Below are positions 8,562 to 17,066 of a stretch of DNA of 64,000 bases, piece after piece (within the stretch, counting starts at the first letter, position 1; every line of letters begins with the position of its first letter). The notes below the pieces were generated by a model. The model made no database searches. It worked only from the letters and a program-made list of their open reading frames with translations, and was not told the DNA's origin. The stretch comes from Brevibacillus aydinogluensis (GTDB lineage: Bacteria; Bacillota; Bacilli; Brevibacillales; Brevibacillaceae): assembly GCF_031954365.1 (NCBI RefSeq), contig NZ_JAUSVZ010000020.1. One strand, written 5' to 3'. The position numbers were made by a program, and so were the translations under genes.

Positions 8562-8885
8562 CTCTCTGATCTCTCCTCATTCATGATGCGTATATCCTTC
8601 CAACCTTCATGCACGTTCACACTCTTCCTCAACGTTATCGCTATCTCGTCTTCCTGTAAAGTTGTTTGCCAAAAACGATGTGCTCGGCCAGCGGTACGAT
8701 CAACGCCATCAAGTCTTCCGTGAAACATGTGCCGAACCAGGAAACGATCACCATAGGACACAAGACCCATCTTTGCCGTTTTTTGCAGTCCGAAAGCAAC
8801 GAATGTCTCTCTCAAACGTCTACTAGATTGGTAGATTTCTTCCGCCTACACGGCAGATCGTGTACGGGAACATTTTTCACGCAAT
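8562..8885. other. Stretch without a confident gene between mqnB and the glycosylhydrolase gene
   Basis: On the minus strand an 85-codon frame (TTG at 8815 to TGA at 8558) overlaps the mqnB start as ATGA. It resembles nothing I recognise and has no clear ribosome site, so I do not call it a gene. No clear promoter hexamers or hairpins were seen. Confidence 0.4.
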
Positions 8886-8900
8886 AAGGAGGATTGTGAA

Positions 8901-10232
8901 TTGAAACGATACCGCTTGCTGATGAGTCTGCTCCTCCTGCTGTTTGGGCTGCAGCCGATCGCAACGGCAGCTCAGCCGCAGACGAGCACAGGGGTGACCG
9001 CCAATGCTGCCGTCGGCCAATCGATTCCCCCGACAGTCCCGCCGGACATCGTCAATGGAACGGCTCCGCAACCTGTCATCAATCCGAACGCCGGTGCCGA
9101 GGGGAGCAGCACCCCTGTGAACCAGTCCCAGCAGGAGATGCGCGCCGCATGGGTGAGCACGGTGTACAACATCGACTGGCCGTCGAAACAGGGCCTGAGC
9201 ATCGACGCGCAAAAACAGGAGTACATACGCTTGCTGGACGAGCTGAAAGCGACCGGCATGAACGCCATCATCGTCCAGGTGAGAGCGGAATCGGACGCCA
9301 TCTACCCTTCCGCTCTCGTTCCCTGGTCCAAATGGCTGACCGGCACGCAGGGAAAACACCCGGGCTATGATCCGCTCGCCTTCATGATCGAAGAAACGCA
9401 TAAGCGCGGCATGGCGTTTCACGCCTGGTTCAACCCGTTCCGGGCCAGCACGAACAAAGATCCGGGAAAACTGGCGGCAAATCACCCCGCCAGGCTGCAT
9501 CCGAATTGGGTCGTGCCTCACAATAACCAACTGATCTTCAACCCGGGCATTCCGGAAGTGAGGCAGCACGTGATCGCCACCATTCTGGAAGTGGTGAACA
9601 AGTACGATGTTGACGGCGTGCACCTGGACGATTATTTTTATCCGTACGGGCAGGAAGCGTTTAAGGACGATGCGACGTATGCCGCCTACAATCAAGGGAG
9701 ATTTGCCAATAAAGGCGATTGGCGCCGCGACAACATCAACACCTTCGTCCGCGACCTGTACCAGTCGATTAAACGCGTAAAGCCGCAGGTGGAGTTCGGG
9801 ATCAGCCCGTTCGGCATCTGGCGCAACGCGAAGGACGACCCCACCGGTTCGGACACGAACGGCCAAAGCTCCTACGACAACCTGTACGCCGACGTCCGCA
9901 CGTGGATTCGCAGCGGCTGGCTCGATTACGTAGCGCCTCAGCTCTACTGGAGCATCGGGTACAAGCCGGCCGCGTACGACAAGCTCGTCCACTGGTGGGC
10001 GGCGGAAACAAACGGCACCCCCGTCAAACTCTACATCGGTCACGCCGCGTACCGCGTGGGCAGCAACACGACCGACTGGGCGACCAGCGATGCGCTGATC
10101 AAGCAGCTCCAACTCAACAAGGCGTATCCCCAGGTAAAAGGCAGCATCTTTTTCAGCGCCAAAACGCTTCTGAACAATACCGCAGGGGTGGGTTCCAGCC
10201 TGAAACAGTACTATGCGGCGCAAACCCCGTAA
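8901..10232 (+). CDS. Secreted GHL10/DUF187 family glycosylhydrolase-like protein
   Basis: A 443-residue protein with a signal peptide (KRYRLLMSLLLLLFGLQ, predicted cut after TATA-A) and a proline-rich linker. A TIM-barrel domain follows, starting at EMRAAWVSTVYNIDWPS, with NAIIVQVRAESDAIYPS, AWFNPFRAS, DVDGVHLDDYFYP and DYVAPQLYWS. This is the DUF187/GHL10 family found in surface and sporulation-linked proteins of Bacillales. Catalytic acids are probably the Asp pair in LDDYFYP; substrate unknown, perhaps cell wall glycan. TTG start with AAGGAGG 8 bases upstream. A strong terminator follows. Confidence 0.88.
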   Translation: MKRYRLLMSLLLLLFGLQPIATAAQPQTSTGVTANAAVGQSIPPTVPPDIVNGTAPQPVINPNAGAEGSSTPVNQSQQEMRAAWVSTVYNIDWPSKQGLSIDAQKQEYIRLLDELKATGMNAIIVQVRAESDAIYPSALVPWSKWLTGTQGKHPGYDPLAFMIEETHKRGMAFHAWFNPFRASTNKDPGKLAANHPARLHPNWVVPHNNQLIFNPGIPEVRQHVIATILEVVNKYDVDGVHLDDYFYPYGQEAFKDDATYAAYNQGRFANKGDWRRDNINTFVRDLYQSIKRVKPQVEFGISPFGIWRNAKDDPTGSDTNGQSSYDNLYADVRTWIRSGWLDYVAPQLYWSIGYKPAAYDKLVHWWAAETNGTPVKLYIGHAAYRVGSNTTDWATSDALIKQLQLNKAYPQVKGSIFFSAKTLLNNTAGVGSSLKQYYAAQTP

Positions 10233-10330
10233 CAACGGGCCAAGAGCCGAAGCGGCGCGGTTCACGTCACCTGCAGCCGACGGCTTTGCTGACACACATA
10301 GTGCCTCTGTAGACAACCTGCGGAAAAATC

Positions 10331-10372
10331 AACAAGGATCGTGCGGACATCCCGCAACGATCCTTGTTTTTT
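10331..10372 (+). terminator. Intrinsic terminator
   Basis: AACAAGGATCGT pairs with ACGATCCTTGTT around a smaller GCGG/CCGC stem, followed by TTTTTT. It ends the glycosylhydrolase gene and stands tail-to-tail with the GIY-YIG gene. Confidence 0.9.
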
Positions 10373-10397
10373 GACGGGAACGGCGGTTGCCGCCCCC

Positions 10398-10739
10398 CTA
10401 GTGATAGCCCCGTTCGCCAAACGGCTGCAGCTTTTCCATCCAGGTTTCCTCCAGCTTTTTCAGCTTGTCCTTGGTCTCCTGGTATTTGTCCTGCTTCACT
10501 TCCAGGCGCTCCACCACCTCAATGTCAAAGGCGTCTTTCCCGTATTCGTTCCACTCCTGCTGCAGCTTACTGTTTTTGTGACTGCCGTAATTCAGCTGGA
10601 ATTGCGTGCCGTTTATGGTCTTCAGGTTCATGGTGCTGCCGATGAACACTTTCCCGTTTTGTCGGTTGGTAATCCGGTAGACACCCGCCTCAGTCTTCAT
10701 TTCCTTGTACAGTTGTTTCAGTTCCGCTCGTCGATCCAT
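10398..10739 (-). CDS. GIY-YIG nuclease-domain protein
   Basis: A 113-residue protein with AGVYRITNRQNGKVFIGST, the GIY-YIG core (here G-V-Y and F-I-G) with the catalytic Arg in ITNR and a Glu near the C-terminus (EETWMEKLQPFG). Such small proteins occur as stand-alone DNA-binding or nicking proteins in Firmicutes. It lies 25 bases downstream of the DUF2087 gene in the same direction, most likely one operon. Confidence 0.82.
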   Translation of the reverse strand: MDRRAELKQLYKEMKTEAGVYRITNRQNGKVFIGSTMNLKTINGTQFQLNYGSHKNSKLQQEWNEYGKDAFDIEVVERLEVKQDKYQETKDKLKKLEETWMEKLQPFGERGYH

Positions 10740-10764
10740 CGGTATCTCTTCCTTTCCCTCAAAA

Positions 10765-11523
10765 TCACGCTTTCAGCCAGTATTGGCTGCCGTCGTCCTT
10801 TCGATCCAGAAACCCGTAGTCGATCAAATACCGTCTGACGGTAACGTAGTCGTCATACACCGCCTGCAAGATCTGATTGACTTCTTTTTCCGTGTAGATG
10901 CGCTCAGGCTGAAACCGCTTGGCGATTTCCCGCAGCACCACCAGTCTGTGTTTTTCCTTCGAGGGGAAAGTCTTCAATGATCCATCGGTTCCTGCCGGGA
11001 AGTACTTTTTCAATAACTTGTCGTACTCGTCCAGCGTCACATTGTACCGATCGTCCACCATTCTGGCGGTGTGATGCACATCAATGAAGGTCGGCGCGTA
11101 CTTGTCCCGTTCTTTCAACAGCTCCATCAACGTCAAAAACACCTTGGCCTGACGCTCCTTCTCCTTCAAGGCAAAGCGGTGATTCCGGATCGTGGAAGCG
11201 CTGCCGATGCCCAGCTCCTTCTGCACGTCCGCGTCGCTATTTCCCTGGTAAAACAGGCGCAGCAGACGGTTTTGATGGTCCGTCAGGCCGGTCAGCTTTT
11301 TGTCCAGCCGGATCAGGTAGTCAAACACGGACTGATGCGCCTGTTCAATGTGAACGCGCATATACCGCTCCGCTTCATAGAAAACGCCGTCAGCCGGATA
11401 GACGACGCCTTTCTCCAGCCGCTTGCCGCAAAGCAGGCATACAACATGTTCGTCCTGCAGAATGTACCCGCGTTTCAATTCCTCCAACGAGGCGTTCCAA
11501 AACAGTTCCGATACGCCAATCAC
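10765..11523 (-). CDS. DUF2087-type transcriptional regulator with LuxR-like helix-turn-helix
   Basis: 252 residues in three parts. An N-terminal zinc-ribbon-like segment has CLLCGKRL and a later HIEQAH. A LuxR/GerE-like helix-turn-helix follows (LTDHQNRLLRLFYQGNSD, LGIGSASTIRNH, about residues 82-120). The C-terminus is a DUF2087 domain with TFPSKEKHRLVVLREIAKRF, YDDYVTVRRYLIDYGFLDRK and a final YWLK. It probably binds DNA; an inverted repeat just upstream (11554-11580) may be its own operator. The ligand or signal is unknown. Confidence 0.85.
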   Translation of the reverse strand: MIGVSELFWNASLEELKRGYILQDEHVVCLLCGKRLEKGVVYPADGVFYEAERYMRVHIEQAHQSVFDYLIRLDKKLTGLTDHQNRLLRLFYQGNSDADVQKELGIGSASTIRNHRFALKEKERQAKVFLTLMELLKERDKYAPTFIDVHHTARMVDDRYNVTLDEYDKLLKKYFPAGTDGSLKTFPSKEKHRLVVLREIAKRFQPERIYTEKEVNQILQAVYDDYVTVRRYLIDYGFLDRKDDGSQYWLKA

Positions 11524-11553
11524 ACAAACACACCCTTGTTTTGTTTATATTTT

Positions 11554-11580
11554 TATAGACATTTTATTGTTTTGTCTATA
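11554..11580 (-). promoter_or_regulatory. Inverted-repeat operator upstream of the DUF2087 regulator
   Basis: Perfect 8-bp arms TATAGACA and TGTCTATA, separated by 11 bases in very AT-rich DNA, 31 bases before the regulator start. The position suits autoregulation. Confidence 0.5.
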
Positions 11581-11737
11581 ATTTTGTCAAGGTGTGCTTG
11601 TATCCATTCGCAGGCGAACGGAGAAAAGATCGTGTCTCCGTCTATTTTTTCTATTCTGAACATATCTGAAAATGCGCAAGCGATTGGACAGTTAATGGTA
11701 TAATAAAAACATAATTATTATCGTAGGAGGGGAATGA

Positions 11738-12622
11738 ATGGAAGAAACGCTCAAACAACATGCCACTCATAAAAAATTGACCCTCGGCAAACTGCTCAAG
11801 AGGGCGCTGTTCATCCTGATCGGGTCTGGCCTCGTCTCCGTCGGGCTGGAAATCTTTCTGGTCCCAAATCACATCATTGACGGTGGAATAGTCGGGATAT
11901 CTATCATCTTGTCCCACTTGACAGGCTGGACGCTCGGGTTGTTCCTGTTCCTGCTCAATCTGCCGTTTTTGATCGTCGGCTATAAACAAATCGGAAAAAC
12001 GTTTGCAATTTCAACGCTGTTGGGCGTTACAGCCATGTCGATAGGAACCACGATGCTGCACGACGTTCGTCCGTTGACGGAAGACCCGCTCCTGGCAACC
12101 GTATTTGGCGGCATCATTCTCGGCATTGGTGTGGGCTTGGTCATCCGCTACGGAGGATCGTTGGACGGCACGGAGATTGTGGCGATCCTGTTTAACAAAA
12201 AGACACCGTTTTCCGTCGGTGAGATCGTCATGTTCTTCAACGTGTTTATTCTCGGAAGCGCCGGTTTCGTGTTCGGCTGGGACCGTGCCATGTATTCGCT
12301 GATGGCGTACTACATCGCCTTTAAGATGATTGATTTGACGATTGAAGGGTTTGAAGGCTCCAAATCGGTCTGGATCATCAGCGACAACTACAAGGAAATT
12401 GGAGACGCCATCGTCGCCCGGCTGGGACGGGGTGTAACGTACCTCCGCGGAGAAGGCGGATATACCGGCGACGACAAAAAAGTGGTGTTCTGCATCATCA
12501 CTCGCCTGGAGGAAGCCAAGCTGAAGCTGATTGTCGAGGAAGTGGACCCCGGCGCATTTCTCGCCGTCGGCAACATTCACGACGTTCGCGGCGGGCAGTT
12601 TAAAAAGAGGGATATTCACTAA
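11738..12622 (+). CDS. YitT-family membrane protein (DUF161-DUF2179)
   Basis: 294 residues. Five to six transmembrane helices occupy about residues 20-190, starting with FILIGSGLVSVGLEIFLVPN and GGIVGISIILSHLTG, then GIGVGLVIRYGGSLDGTEI. A cytosolic DUF2179 domain follows from about residue 200 (EGFEGSKSVWIIS, GRGVTYLRGEGGYTG). The molecular function of YitT proteins is not settled. AGGAGGGGA precedes the ATG; TATAAT at 11699-11704 is a plausible -10 box. Confidence 0.9.
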   Translation: MEETLKQHATHKKLTLGKLLKRALFILIGSGLVSVGLEIFLVPNHIIDGGIVGISIILSHLTGWTLGLFLFLLNLPFLIVGYKQIGKTFAISTLLGVTAMSIGTTMLHDVRPLTEDPLLATVFGGIILGIGVGLVIRYGGSLDGTEIVAILFNKKTPFSVGEIVMFFNVFILGSAGFVFGWDRAMYSLMAYYIAFKMIDLTIEGFEGSKSVWIISDNYKEIGDAIVARLGRGVTYLRGEGGYTGDDKKVVFCIITRLEEAKLKLIVEEVDPGAFLAVGNIHDVRGGQFKKRDIH

Positions 12623-12634
12623 CCGTTTGACAGG

Positions 12635-12678
12635 AAAACCGTGCCTGCTGGTGCAGAGGGGCACGGTTTTCGTTTTTT
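12635..12678 (+). terminator. Intrinsic terminator after the YitT gene
   Basis: AAAACCGTGC pairs with GCACGGTTTT, followed by CGTTTTTTCC. Confidence 0.88.
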
Positions 12679-12780
12679 CCTGTCTTGTATTCTTTATAAT
12701 TTGATTTGTAAGTCCGCCCGTCTTCTGCGGCAGCATCGACACCACCCGGCTCGCCTGTTCCAATGCCTGCGGAGACAGAT

Positions 12781-14589
12781 TCAGCATCCAGAGCGGATCA
12801 CCCGCTCCTGTTTCACCTCGTCCCGTTCCTTCAGATCATTGGCGGGCGGAAACAGCATCGCCACTGTCGTCCCCCTGCCCGGTTCGCTCTCGACGCGTAT
12901 CTCTCCACCGTGCGCCAGCACCAACTGCTTGGCAATCGCCATGCCCAGGCCGGACCCGCTGGCGTCTTCCTGCGTGTGACCTCCCCGGTAGTACCGTTCA
13001 AACAGGTTTTCCTTCGTCTCTTCGTCCATTCCCGGGCCGTCGTCTGCCACCTTCACGACAAACCCACCGCCGCTGTTTGGTCCGACTGACACCAGCACGT
13101 TGGTTCCGGGCGGCGTATGCTTCACCGCGTTGGCCAGGACGTTGGCGACGATCCGCCGGAACCATTTGCCGTCCACCTGCCCCAACAGCGACGCCACCTC
13201 CGGTTGAAAGCGGATGACGTGCCGCTCCGTCCCGGGGTCGTTGACCGTATCGACGACGATGCGCCGCACCTGTTCCACGATCTCCGCTGTTTTCTTCACC
13301 ATCGGCAGGGCGTTGTTCTTCAGCCGGTACGTCAGGTTCAAATCCTCGATCAACCCGGTCATGTAGTCGGCCTTTTCCCGAATAATCCCGCCGAACCGGC
13401 GAATCTCGCCGGGCCCCCATTCGTACTGGTCCGATTCCAGGATGGCCGCGTAGCCGTAAATGGAACTGAGCGGCGTCTTCAAATCGTGGGACAGGCCGGT
13501 GATCCACTCTTCCCGGGTCCGTTCCATGTCCTTTCTCCGCCGTTCGCTGTCGCTCAGGACGACCGTCAAATGCTGCAGAGCGTCAAAGATGTCCTGAAAC
13601 ACGGCAAACGACTTCTTCCGCCTGCCCCTGCGTGTGGTGCCCACGAGCCTGCCGTTTCGGCCTGTCGGTTCTTGATAGCGTCCGTTTGCCAACTGTTCCA
13701 GCCAGTTCATCATGTGCAAGAGCGGCTGACCCACCCTGCGCCCGTACCACAGAGCAGCTGCGAGCACAACCAGCACCAGGATCAGCACGATTTTTAACAA
13801 CGCCTCCTGCACCAGGCGATCGCTGTTCTCGGCGGCGGAGGTGCCGGGGCGGTAGAGCGGATTGGGGACGCCGACAACAAACGTGCGGCCGGTAGCCTCA
13901 TCGTAGCGGCTGATGATATTGACCGGCCGGCTTCTCCGCTCCTGTTCCGCCTGCAGTATCTCAGCCGCCTCCAGCCGTTTGGCCGCCTGCGGATTGTTCC
14001 ACTGCTCCACAAGGCTCCCCTGTCTGTCGTACACGGCCAGCCAGGCGTTGTGTTGGCGAAACGCCTCCTGCACTTCGCTCCCTGGCGCCGGACGGGAGAC
14101 AGCATTTTCACCGGCCTCCCGCGGCAGCACCAGATGCAGCAGCCGAACCTCCGGCGCCGGGGTGCCGTACAGCACCAAATAGCTCTCCTCTCCCGACCGG
14201 ATCGTCCAGATACGGGTGTGATGCGGAAAGCCGCTTTCGGGCTGAGCAAGCCCCACCAGTTCGCCCGGCGTGTACCGGCGCGGCACATCAGGCGGACAGT
14301 TGTAGGCGTAGACCGCTTCGCCGTTTCTGTCGATGACCTGCAGCCAGCCGTTTTGATTTTTTACGCTGTGCTCCACGTCCTCGTCGACGCGGACGCCATT
14401 TTTGTCCACAGCAATGAAGAACAAGGACAAGTCGCTGGCGCTGAGGAGGCTTAAATCGGTTGCCATTTCCCTTTTTGTGAGCTGGTAGCCTAACAATGCG
14501 AGCGAGATCACCAGCACGACGATCAGCACCACAAAAAACAGGAGCAGCTGGCGGAAGTGATGGACGATCATTTTGCGGCGCAGCCTCAT
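12781..14589 (-). CDS. Membrane sensor histidine kinase
   Basis: 602 residues. A first membrane helix lies at about 13-35 (FFVVLIVVLVISLALLGYQ), then a large extracellular sensor of about 230 residues, and a second helix around 265-285 (IVLILVLVVLAAALWYG). A linker leads to HisKA with the phospho-acceptor in LSHDLKTPLSSIYGYA (His about 369) and an ATPase domain with N-box NVLANAVKHTPP, G1 DDGPGMD, F-box and G2 GSGLGMAIAKQL. The stop of the upstream response regulator overlaps this start by 4 bases. Signal unknown; the divergent ABC transporter is the likeliest target. Confidence 0.92.
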   Translation of the reverse strand: MRLRRKMIVHHFRQLLLFFVVLIVVLVISLALLGYQLTKREMATDLSLLSASDLSLFFIAVDKNGVRVDEDVEHSVKNQNGWLQVIDRNGEAVYAYNCPPDVPRRYTPGELVGLAQPESGFPHHTRIWTIRSGEESYLVLYGTPAPEVRLLHLVLPREAGENAVSRPAPGSEVQEAFRQHNAWLAVYDRQGSLVEQWNNPQAAKRLEAAEILQAEQERRSRPVNIISRYDEATGRTFVVGVPNPLYRPGTSAAENSDRLVQEALLKIVLILVLVVLAAALWYGRRVGQPLLHMMNWLEQLANGRYQEPTGRNGRLVGTTRRGRRKKSFAVFQDIFDALQHLTVVLSDSERRRKDMERTREEWITGLSHDLKTPLSSIYGYAAILESDQYEWGPGEIRRFGGIIREKADYMTGLIEDLNLTYRLKNNALPMVKKTAEIVEQVRRIVVDTVNDPGTERHVIRFQPEVASLLGQVDGKWFRRIVANVLANAVKHTPPGTNVLVSVGPNSGGGFVVKVADDGPGMDEETKENLFERYYRGGHTQEDASGSGLGMAIAKQLVLAHGGEIRVESEPGRGTTVAMLFPPANDLKERDEVKQERVIRSGC

Positions 14590-15305
14590 CGCTTCCTCCC
14601 GTCAGCCACCAGTTTGTAGCCCAAGCCTCTTACCGTGACCAAGTATTTCGGCTGGCTCGGATTTTCTTCAATTTTCTGCCGCAGCTTGTGAATGTGGACC
14701 ATGACCGTGTTTTCGTCAAAGAAGCCGTACTCGTTCCAGACGTGCTCGTATATCTGTTGCTTGGTGAGGACGCGGTTGGGACGCTCACAAAAAAAGAGCA
14801 GCAGGCGAAAGACCTGGGCGGAGCATTCCACCTGCTTGCCGTCGACGATCAGTTCGGCCGCCGCGACGTTTACCTGAAACCGGCCGAAATCGTATACGCG
14901 GCCGGAATCGTATGGCTGCTCCCTGGACTGGGACAGCGTCCGGCGCAGGTGTGCCTTCATCCGCGCCACCACTTCCAGCGGATGAAACGGCTTGGTGATG
15001 TAATCGTCCGCTCCGTACGCAAAGCCGCTCAGCTTGTCATAATCGGAGTCGCGGGCGGTCAGGAAAAAAATCGGCGCCTGCGTTCGCTGCCGTATCGCGG
15101 TGCACAGCTCAAACCCGCTCCTATCCGGCAGCATCACGTCCAGAATCAGCAGGTCGTAAGCCTTCTTCTCGATGAGCCGGATGGCCTCTTCCGCACGCGT
15201 GCAGGTGTCCACGTTGCGGAACCCCTCTTTTTCAAGCACGGTTTTGAGCATCTGCAAAATCGCTTCTTCATCATCGACCAGCAATATGTGCGCTTGGTGT
15301 TCCAC
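14586..15305 (-). CDS. OmpR/PhoB-family response regulator
   Basis: 239 residues. The receiver domain has the acidic pair in LLVDDEEAI, the phosphorylated Asp in DLLILDVMLPDRSGFE (about 55), Thr in FFLTARD and Lys in DDYITKPF. A winged-helix DNA-binding domain follows (YDFGRFQVNVAAAELIVDG to VRGLGYKLV). It is the cognate regulator of the following kinase gene. It is divergent from the ABC-2 transporter genes at 15452-17040, which it may control. Confidence 0.92.
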   Translation of the reverse strand: MEHQAHILLVDDEEAILQMLKTVLEKEGFRNVDTCTRAEEAIRLIEKKAYDLLILDVMLPDRSGFELCTAIRQRTQAPIFFLTARDSDYDKLSGFAYGADDYITKPFHPLEVVARMKAHLRRTLSQSREQPYDSGRVYDFGRFQVNVAAAELIVDGKQVECSAQVFRLLLFFCERPNRVLTKQQIYEHVWNEYGFFDENTVMVHIHKLRQKIEENPSQPKYLVTVRGLGYKLVADGRKR

Positions 15306-15451
15306 AGCCGTTCCCTCCTTGTGTTTTCATCATACCACGTGATTGAGCGCGGGCGGGTGACGACCGGCATGTTTAAGAAAACGATAAGGAAGCGATTGGG
15401 GAGAAATAAGGCTCTCCTTTTACACTGAATCGTGAAAGGAGAGGAATCAAC

Positions 15452-16135
15452 ATGTGGGAAGTTTGCTTTCAAGAGTGTACCCGTCTGTTGCGGAGCGTGA
15501 AGTCGCTCATTACCGTCGCTGTGATCGTCGGGATCTCCTATTGGGTCTCCGATCTGGTCAATCAGGTAGCAGACATATTCTCGGAAAAGGAGCTGGCGCA
15601 CGGACATGCGCTGGGCGTGTTCGTGCTGGTGATGCTTTTCGGGCCGCTGTTTGTGTTTGGCCTGTCCCATGACATCATGAACCGGGAACTGTCCAGCCGG
15701 ACGATCCGGTTTTTGCTTACCCGTACCTCGCGGGCGAGCATCGTGCTCGGCAAATGGTTCGGTGTCCTGCTGTTCTGGACGTGCTGCATGCTGGTCACGT
15801 TTGGCGTCCTGTTCGCCTCCGTCCGCACGTTTGACGCCAACACGCTGTGGCAGTGCATGACGCTGTTGGTGTACAGCACGTCCCTCGCGCTGTTGATGTC
15901 CATCGCGGTGCCGCGCCCCAGCTACACGATGTTTGCGGGGATCGTCCTGGGGTTGGGACTGCCCTTTCTCGGCCTCTGGACGCTCGTCTCCTCCCATGCC
16001 ACGGCGAAGTGGATCGGCTATCTGACCCCCTACTTCTACATCGAAAAAGGGGGCGCGTTCACCGGCGTCATCTGGCTGTACGCACTGCTCTTTCTCAGTG
16101 CGTCCGTCTATCTGTTTCAACGGAGGGATTGCTAG
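15452..16135 (+). CDS. ABC-2 type transporter permease
   Basis: 227 residues with six hydrophobic segments, beginning with SLITVAVIVGISYWVSDL and including VFVLVMLFGPLFVFGLSHD, the motif NRELSSRTIRFLLTRTSR typical of ABC-2 permeases, and a last helix at GVIWLYALLFLSASVYLF. GAAAGGAGAGG precedes the ATG. The stop codon shares one base with the GTG of the ATPase gene, so the two form one exporter. Substrate unknown. Confidence 0.86.
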   Translation: MWEVCFQECTRLLRSVKSLITVAVIVGISYWVSDLVNQVADIFSEKELAHGHALGVFVLVMLFGPLFVFGLSHDIMNRELSSRTIRFLLTRTSRASIVLGKWFGVLLFWTCCMLVTFGVLFASVRTFDANTLWQCMTLLVYSTSLALLMSIAVPRPSYTMFAGIVLGLGLPFLGLWTLVSSHATAKWIGYLTPYFYIEKGGAFTGVIWLYALLFLSASVYLFQRRDC

Positions 16136-17040
16136 TGGCACTCGTGGAAACCAACCAGTTGACCAAGCGTTTTGGCGAGCGAACGGTCGTCGACGGCGTC
16201 ACCCTGTCCGTAAACGCCGGCGAAATCTTCGGGTTTTTGGGAAAAAACGGGGCTGGCAAGTCGACGTTCATCAACATGCTGACGGGCATTATCCGCCCCA
16301 CTTCCGGTACGATCCGCATGTTTGACGGCGTCGGCCAGCCGGATGACTGGAAGCGGCGGATCGGCGTCCTGCCCGACTACTCCACCTTTTACGACTCACT
16401 GACGGCTCTGGACCACCTGCGCTATCTGGCACGGGTCAAAGGCATCCGTCTCAGCAAAAAGGAGTGCGAGCGCATCCTGGAGGACGTCGGTCTGGCGGAA
16501 CACGCCGGACGAAAGGCAAAGACGTTTTCCTTCGGGATGAAGAAAAAGCTGGGCATCGCCCAGGCGCTGGCGGGCGATCCGGAGCTGCTGTTTCTCGACG
16601 AGCCGACCTCCGGCGTGGACGTGGAGTCGGCGCTGCAGATTCAGCAACTGCTGCTCAGGCTGCACAAGCAGGGAAAAACCATATTCATGACCTCGCACAA
16701 CCTGCATGAGGTGGAAAAAATCTGTACGCGGATCGCGATTATGAAGGCGGGGAAGATTGCCTCCCTGGGCAGTCTGGCTGAACTGCAGGCGGCGCATCGC
16801 TCCTGGCGCACCGTCCGTGTCCGCCACTCCCAATTGGCCGCAGAACAGAAGCCCGAGCTGGTCGCCTTCGCCGAATGCATCGGCCGCCATCTTCAGTGGG
16901 AAGAGGGCCGGTTCTCCCTGCAGGTGGACGACGACCAGAACGTGGCTGCGCTGGTGCGGGCGCTGGTGCAGGCCCGCGTGGACATTTACGGCGTCCACGT
17001 GGAGGAGCCGTCCCTGGAGCGCATTTTTCTCGAGGAATGA
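16135..17040 (+). CDS. ABC transporter ATP-binding protein
   Basis: 301 residues. Walker A is GKNGAGKST (about 38-46), signature FSFGMKKKLGIAQ, Walker B LLFLDEPTSGVD and H-loop MTSHNL; a C-terminal DUF4162-like tail is present. The start is the GTG at 16135 with CGGAGGGA 8 bases upstream; the frame is open further upstream, but that part lies inside the permease gene and is not translated product. Partner of the preceding permease. Confidence 0.92.
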   Translation: MALVETNQLTKRFGERTVVDGVTLSVNAGEIFGFLGKNGAGKSTFINMLTGIIRPTSGTIRMFDGVGQPDDWKRRIGVLPDYSTFYDSLTALDHLRYLARVKGIRLSKKECERILEDVGLAEHAGRKAKTFSFGMKKKLGIAQALAGDPELLFLDEPTSGVDVESALQIQQLLLRLHKQGKTIFMTSHNLHEVEKICTRIAIMKAGKIASLGSLAELQAAHRSWRTVRVRHSQLAAEQKPELVAFAECIGRHLQWEEGRFSLQVDDDQNVAALVRALVQARVDIYGVHVEEPSLERIFLEE

Positions 17041-17043
17041 CGA

Positions 17044-17066
17044 AGGAGAGGGATTATCCCTCTCCT
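17044..17066. terminator. Bidirectional hairpin containing the speE stop codon
   Basis: AGGAGAGGGA pairs with TCCCTCTCCT around the three-base loop TTA, which is the speE stop on the minus strand. It lies 3 bases after the ATPase gene stop, so it can serve both convergent units; no strong T-run follows on either side. Confidence 0.6.

Noticed and set aside
8558..8815. 85-codon frame upstream of mqnB
   Set aside because: TTG start without ribosome site, no recognisable family; the ATGA overlap with mqnB alone is not enough.
8877..10316. Very long open frame on the minus strand opposite the GHL10-type gene
   Set aside because: It mirrors a clear secreted glycosylhydrolase, has an Arg/Gly/Val-rich composition typical of antisense frames in GC-rich DNA, and matches no family.
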